Positions 59,649-64,000 of a stretch of 64,000 nt of DNA are shown in pieces. Numbering within the stretch: the first letter of the stretch is position 1; every line of letters begins with the position of its first letter. The notes under the pieces were generated by a model, which saw only the letters and a program-made list of their open reading frames with translations, did not search any database and was not told the origin of the DNA. The stretch spans positions 3,455,001 to 3,519,000 of the forward strand of contig CM055897.1 of the NCBI GenBank assembly GCA_029582155.1, in the 5' to 3' direction. Source of the stretch: Panopea generosa. Lineage: Eukaryota; Mollusca; Bivalvia; Adapedonta; Hiatellidae. The position numbers were made by a program, and so were the translations under genes.

Positions 59649-59954
59649 GGGGTTTCAGTAAATTGAAAGAAGTAACATTTTACCTAGGAAGATTTCGAGC
59701 GTGGTGTGTCTAATTTGTAATAAATTGTTTCACAATGGAAGTCAAATATATAAGTTTAAACTATTTGAATTATGTTAACAAATTTTAAATTTTAAATGTA
59801 GATCTGAAACGTATACTTGTGTTTATGATGAAGTTGCCCTTGTTATGTTTGCAATGTTTTAGAATCATAGAATATTGGTGTCAAGTTATAAAATCTTATA
59901 CTTTCATAGGGTTCCAATAAATGTTATATTAACTGATATTAAATACTAAAAAGG

Positions 59955-60135
59955 AACGAGGCCCTCCCAGGGATTTTGGAGATCTGGGGAACATAGTCAA
60001 TTATTTTTTAGAGATCTGGAGGACTTTGGTCATTACTTTCAGTGATCTGAGGGAAACACTTTTGGGGAACTATGGCAAATACCTTTGGGGATCTGGGGAA
60101 CAATGGCCATTACTTTAAGAGATCCAGGGAATAAT
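59955..60135 (+). repeat. Degenerate ~45-bp tandem repeat, 4 copies
   Basis: Each unit holds GAGATCTGGGGAACA or a variant followed by (A/G)TCA(A/T)TTACTTT. Diverged. Confidence 0.75.
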
Positions 60136-60384
60136 AGACACAATATGTGATAATGGATTTATATATATTGGAAGAATTATCTTATGAACCCTTAAACATT
60201 TTATACATTATTTAACAACGAGTGATTGTTGACTGTTTCAATTAGATTGACTTAAAAGAAAATAAATTGTGTTTTAAACATTATTGATTCCGACTTGTTT
60301 ATAGTACTCGTATATCGATAGTACATATTATATTCTTTATAATTATGAACTGTTACGCTAAGACAAAAACGTTGACAAACTGCC
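60136..60384. other. Short unannotated spacer
   Basis: Nothing recognised. Confidence 0.35.
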
Positions 60385-60390
60385 GGTTAA

Positions 60391-60455
60391 AGTTTAAATT
60401 GAGGAAAACATGTGTATGCATTCCGTTAAATTGAGGAAAACATGTGTATGCATTC
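60391..60455 (+). repeat. 31-bp tandem duplication, 2 copies
   Basis: AAATTGAGGAAAACATGTGT followed by ATGCATTCC occurs twice in a row, essentially identical, so it is recent. Confidence 0.95.
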
Positions 60456-60458
60456 CAA

Positions 60459-60790
60459 CCGAATATGGTTTCATATTTCATATAATTGCAGATAAATAAA
60501 GGAACAAAATATCGAAGGGTTTCTAAGAAATGAAAATGAACTTGACATAAAATTCCAATAATTGAATCCGACATTTATTTAGGATAAAAAAAACATCATA
60601 GCTTAACGAGAATTTTCTTTTTATGTTTTTTAACAATGCCTTCTTGTATGATTTCCGGAAGTGATGTCATCAATGCCCAAGACTTCAAACACTTTAAACG
60701 CTGTACGTTAAACTGGTGACAGAGAATTGTTGTTTAGAAATAACTAAATAAGTCCAAAAGAGTGGCAATGATAATACTCGGCAAGGTCGT
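60459..60790. other. Unannotated DNA downstream of the cationic exon
   Basis: No further minus-strand exon recognised. CCGGAAGTGATGTCATC at ~60,655 resembles adjacent ETS and CRE-like sites, but this could be chance. Confidence 0.3.
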
Positions 60791-60920
60791 CTATTTTTTC
60801 CCGGGATAAGTAACACGCTTTCTCCACCATCGACTACTTCCGACCGTGTTTCTAAATCCATTTCCTATACGTCGAATTGCTCTTCTTGCCCAACCCCACC
60901 TCTTTTGTGGAAGAGCTCGC
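60791..60920 (-). CDS. Candidate terminal exon for a cationic Trp/Arg-rich peptide
   Basis: On the minus strand, after TTCCAG| at 60,921-60,922 (a usable but pyrimidine-poor acceptor), 42 codons read RALPQKRWGWARRAIRRIG, NGFRNTVGSSRWWRKR, VTYPGKK and TAG. There are four Trp, fifteen Arg/Lys and no Asp or Glu. KR sits before the Trp-rich stretch and RKR after it, as in precursors cut at basic sites. The block is ~47% GC in a ~35% GC neighbourhood. This composition is typical of host-defence peptides, but no family is recognised and no signal-peptide exon was found. It could be a chance frame or an internal exon. Confidence 0.4.
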
Positions 60921-60922
60921 CT

Positions 60923-61189
60923 GGAACATGTTGAATGTTAATGTTATTCATTGATTACAATCGTAACGTGTTGTATATGTATACAGTTGATAACGACGTT
61001 AGTTATAGATAAAACTTCGTGTAATATAAAATATTCTGTAAATTCAAAACTGCCGATCTTTCCTCCTGGTGTAAATAGGTTCTTTGTCTATATTTAGATA
61101 ATTGTAATAAAAAATGAAATAACATACTCTCCACATGTTTAATCAATATCTACTTTAAAATGTTTTATTTCATTTTCATAAATAAATGC
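60923..61189. other. Presumed intron or spacer, nothing seen
   Basis: AT-rich; no upstream exon for the cationic frame recognised here. Confidence 0.3.
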
Positions 61190-61370
61190 CTTGAATTAGA
61201 CGGTAGTGTAGTGAATAGAGTGTTGACCGCTCGCATAATACGTTTCGGGTTCGATGCCCGGCTCGACCCGATGCCTCTCAAATAACAATACTCAGTAGTG
61301 GCTCTACCAACAAAGCTGACTCGATAGCGGTTCATATAATATTTTAGCTTTCTTCGCAATCGAAATAAAA
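61190..61370 (+). repeat. tRNA-derived SINE, family S1, copy 3
   Basis: The best copy: box A-like TAGTGTAGTGAATAGAG and a perfect box B GGTTCGATGCC, then ATGCCTCTCAAATAACAATA and CTCAGTAGTGGCTCTACC. The minus-strand open frame over it is an artefact. Confidence 0.75.
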
Positions 61371-61790
61371 TAAATTGATGTAAACTGATGTTTAATCATG
61401 GCACCAAAGTGACAATTTCATCGTCAGATACTCAGTACCAGTAAATATTTTCTACAATAAAACGTTATATACACGAATACTCCAATAGAAGACGCAGCTA
61501 GGCCAACTCATAAACGTACGTGCTTATCATTGAAAAATAACTTTAAAGTTTAACGTTTCTAGAAATGCATTTAAACCTAAAAGAGGTTAAAATCTCTATT
61601 TAGGCCCGATTACTTGTCATTGAGAGACTGCATTATCCAAGGGAGCTTATTGCGTACGTTCATAATGAAATATGAGTGGTCTTTCTTAGTTTCGGTAGTT
61701 TTGCAAAATCAATGTTTGCGAAGCAGATATGTCATCAGAGAATATGATTGCTAAGTAAAAGTTGTATCTAAACAATATAGAAATTGACCC
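61371..61790. other. AT-rich stretch, no gene seen
   Basis: Nothing supportable. Confidence 0.4.
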
Positions 61791-61825
61791 CCTCCCCTCC
61801 CCTCCCCTCACGCACACACACACGC
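61791..61825. repeat. (CCCCT)n and (CA)n simple repeat
   Basis: CCCTCCCCTCCCCTCCCCTC followed by a short (AC)n. Confidence 0.9.
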
Positions 61826-62103
61826 GATGCCACATTTCCTCCCTCATGCGGTATTGGTAGAGTTGTCCCTGAGAACATCAGACCTGTACATTAACTTATG
61901 AAAACAATAAAATCACCGTATAAACTTGCAAAACATGCAGTTATTTATTTACAAATATACGCCGCTTCGCATCATTGCTTAAGAATATTTTCCGGGGCCA
62001 GCCTGCCTCCGAATTACGTATCCCGAATGTGGATATAGTTACACCCTTGTAGCTCTGATATCGGTTATTTGTATCAGTATCCGACGGACAGATTGATCGT
62101 TGA
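61826..62103. other. Unannotated DNA left of repeat R2
   Basis: No gene is supported. It is covered by part of a 111-codon minus-strand frame (61,941-62,276) whose N-terminal half is repeat R2, so that frame is not taken as a gene. Confidence 0.4.
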
Positions 62104-62300
62104 ATATTTGTCGTCATTTTTATGCCATCGAGGGCTAATAGACGATCAGTTAACCAAACCACTGGTTCCTGGGATCCTCGAATATTAACCAGTACTCGGA
62201 CACATCCCAATCTCCGCAAATAATTAATAACTTTCCCACTTGAATCAGCGGTGAGAGGCGAATGCAAATGAGACACAATGTCACAGAGTTTGTGACCGGG
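62104..62300 (+). repeat. Dispersed repeat R2, copy 2
   Basis: Partner of 6,434-6,600 and slightly longer, with an extra ~17 bp (GATCAGTTAACC region). Its minus strand is open and starts MSHLHSPLTADSSGKVINYL; the same string is partly readable from copy 1, which could hint at ancestral coding or just at recent relatedness. Confidence 0.7.
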
Positions 62301-62395
62301 TGGGTATTCGAACTCTTATCAAGCTTATCGGGCCCGACCCGACGGACAGAAAGACAATGACAGTGAGTGTGACTTTAATGAAGCTTGGTTATTAG

Positions 62396-62500
62396 TTACG
62401 TTTCTTCTTCAAAGTCCCTTTTCAGGTCTTCTATACACATCGCTTTGCATTCGTCGTCGTCGTCGTCGTCGTCTTCACAGTTACACGGGGAAGAATTGTC
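62396..62500 (-). CDS. Candidate terminal exon, acidic Cys-containing tail
   Basis: A strong 3' splice site, TGTATTTATTTTTAG|GAC (minus strand, exon starts at 62,500), is followed by 34 codons: DNSSPCNCE, seven Asp, ECKAMCIEDLKRDFEEET and TAA. The Cys pattern is C-x-C-x9-C-x3-C. The Asp run is a (GAC)7 tract. Acceptor strength, higher GC and a compact ending support a real terminal exon; the upstream exons must lie at higher coordinates, perhaps beyond the window. Acidic C-terminal pieces are known in precursors of cationic peptides, but here this exon lies UPSTREAM of the cationic frame in transcription order, so the two cannot simply be exons of one message as arranged. Product unknown. Confidence 0.5.
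   Translation of the reverse strand, partial: DNSSPCNCEDDDDDDDECKAMCIEDLKRDFEEET
62454..62473. repeat. (GTC)n trinucleotide tract
   Basis: Encodes the Asp run on the minus strand of the candidate acidic exon; likely length-variable. Confidence 0.9.
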
Positions 62501-62501
62501 C

Positions 62502-64000
62502 TAAAAATAAATACAATGGCCAAATGACAATCCAATTAAATTAAAAATGAAATTCAGTAACGCAGATAGATGTGATGCTGTATTAGGGATGTGTTTTTCT
62601 ATATAACTACTAAACAAGTTGCATTGAAATTTTGCTGGCATCAAACAAGATTCAACTTTAATCAAACTTGGCAACATAGTAACAGGTATTGGCCTTTCAG
62701 ACTTTTTGACATCTGTCATCCAAAATGGCAGTCAGTGTCACATCCAATATTAGATTAAAAAATATCTCGGGAATTATTGAACCATTACCAATAGACATTT
62801 TCTAAAATTAATGTTGTTTACTTGGTGATTCTCTATCATTATTGTGTTGTTTTGTTTATATGTGTGTTGAATAAGATGGTCACCAGGATTTCGCCATGTT
62901 TACATTTGCTAATATAGGAAACACTTCTTCTTTTTCTCTTAAACTTATGAACTTATAAATTTATGAATAGGGTTTTACGGCATACCAACACACTATAGAT
63001 TATTCGACGCCAACAGGAAGGAGGATTCCAGGTTCTCTCTACATGTATAAAAACAACAAATTAGCAAACAGATCAAAATAATACATCAACAAATGAATAT
63101 GCAGAACCTAGAACCTTGATACCTGCAGAAATGCAGAGTTTCAGCAACTTATATCGTATTACTCAAATTCTCGCTCTCTACGATAGCCGAAAACTTAAGG
63201 ATTTAATATTTTGCAAGTAGAACGTTTAAATTTCAGAATTATATGCAGCGATCAGTCATACAAGATGGCCGCCAAGGTTATGCCTGTTAAAAATAAACAT
63301 TTAGCATTATTTTCTTTGAACTATTTTCTTTCATTTGTTGCGAAATTATTTCGAAAGTGACAGCAAATATCAAAATTTTGTTATTGTTCTTTTGTGATAA
63401 ACAAGGTTTGGTGTCCTTGCTCAACTAACCAAAATGAATCAAGTGATCGCTCTGATAATGGATTCCGTTGGTTCCCGGCTCCAAATCGTTTTACGTTACG
63501 ATGTTTGTGAGTCGAATGACCAAGTACACAAAGTGTTTTGAATGTTCCATAAAAGGCTATTTAATTTGACTATATAACATTTCTTGCTAAATGTATTTTA
63601 TCGATATCCATAGCAACACGCCAATAATATACAATATTGAACATTTAATTTTTTTATTATCAAATATCTTATGTGAAGAGTACATCTAAACATCACACTG
63701 AAGATATGTACTACATCTGGAGGCAATCCATTAACAATTGAAGCCGGAGTTAAGTGACACAAGATCTCACATTACCGAGTAGTATTTAACATTAAATTCT
63801 AAGTGCAATAAGATCACAACTGTGAAAAATATATTCAGTAAAACCACTGCCGTCTTTAAAATAGCATAAATGCGAGCATACTGAAAGTCAGAAGCAAATA
63901 ACCTGACCACCAAATAACCATTTCCTTGAATAAGCGAACGGTAAGTAAACACTACGTTGTGGATCTATTACAGTGAAACGACACCACGTGTCCAGTAGGT
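62502..64000. other. Right end of window, no further gene recognised
   Basis: If the acidic exon is real, this is intron and upstream exons on the minus strand. I could not find a signal-peptide-like exon. A 61-codon minus-strand frame at 63,767-63,952 has one hydrophobic stretch (TAVVLLNIFFTVVILLHL) but no start just before it. Confidence 0.3.

Noticed and set aside
60645-60675. ETS plus CRE promoter for a gene near 60.6 kb
   Set aside because: Only short motif matches; no exon in the right orientation follows.
61941-62276. A 111-codon minus-strand frame
   Set aside because: Half of it is dispersed repeat R2, and no domain, splice site or conserved start supports a gene.
63767-63952. Membrane peptide that might be the signal exon of the candidate peptide gene
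   Set aside because: The hydrophobic stretch is at the C-terminal end, no start codon directly precedes it, and no donor site fits.

Overview
This window reads as intergenic or deep-intronic DNA from an AT-rich animal genome. The SINE heads, the element families and the very high density of minisatellites suggest a marine invertebrate, most likely a bivalve or other mollusc. That is an inference; no host gene here fixes the species. I see no rRNA, no complete tRNA, no operons, no bacterial features and no confidently complete host protein gene. Almost every long open frame lies in a mobile element or a tandem repeat.

Layout. 1-9.3 kb is mostly featureless AT-rich DNA with two copies of a ~270 bp repeat, one copy of another dispersed repeat, a tRNA-Leu-like SINE and a 23-bp minisatellite. 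From 9.3 to 33.6 kb lies an old tandem segmental duplication: copy A (9.35-25.2 kb) and copy B (26.9-33.6 kb) share at least four colinear blocks. Copy A was split by a Ty3/Gypsy-class LTR retroelement (10,969-21,480). It has 5-bp target duplications, a tRNA-Pro-type primer site and an integrase that lies BEFORE the reverse transcriptase, the arrangement of the Gmr1-like group; its Gag is SCAN-like, as known for that group. The element is an old, broken copy. Its gag is split by a 3.85 kb non-autonomous DNA transposon that itself holds a SINE. Copy B was enlarged by terminal-inverted-repeat elements, two of which form a ~600 bp inverted repeat around block B3.

34.5-39.1 kb holds two near-identical ~510 bp direct repeats and, on the minus strand, a broken tyrosine-recombinase retroelement (DIRS/Ngaro type: RT, RNase H, recombinase, then an SGNH-hydrolase-like domain). 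39-46 kb holds a MITE-like element, a degenerate hammerhead-ribozyme motif of the Penelope type, a 44-bp minisatellite and a 1.95 kb element with 31-bp perfect terminal inverted repeats. 46-64 kb is SINE fragments, a promoter-like dispersed repeat (three copies), several minisatellites (68, 58, 30 bp) and simple repeats.

The best candidates for host coding sequence are two small GC-rich minus-strand exons near the right end. One (60,791-60,920) encodes a strongly cationic Trp/Arg-rich peptide. The other (62,396-62,500) encodes a Cys-containing acidic tail behind a good 3' splice site. They may belong to secreted-peptide precursor genes, but this is unproven.
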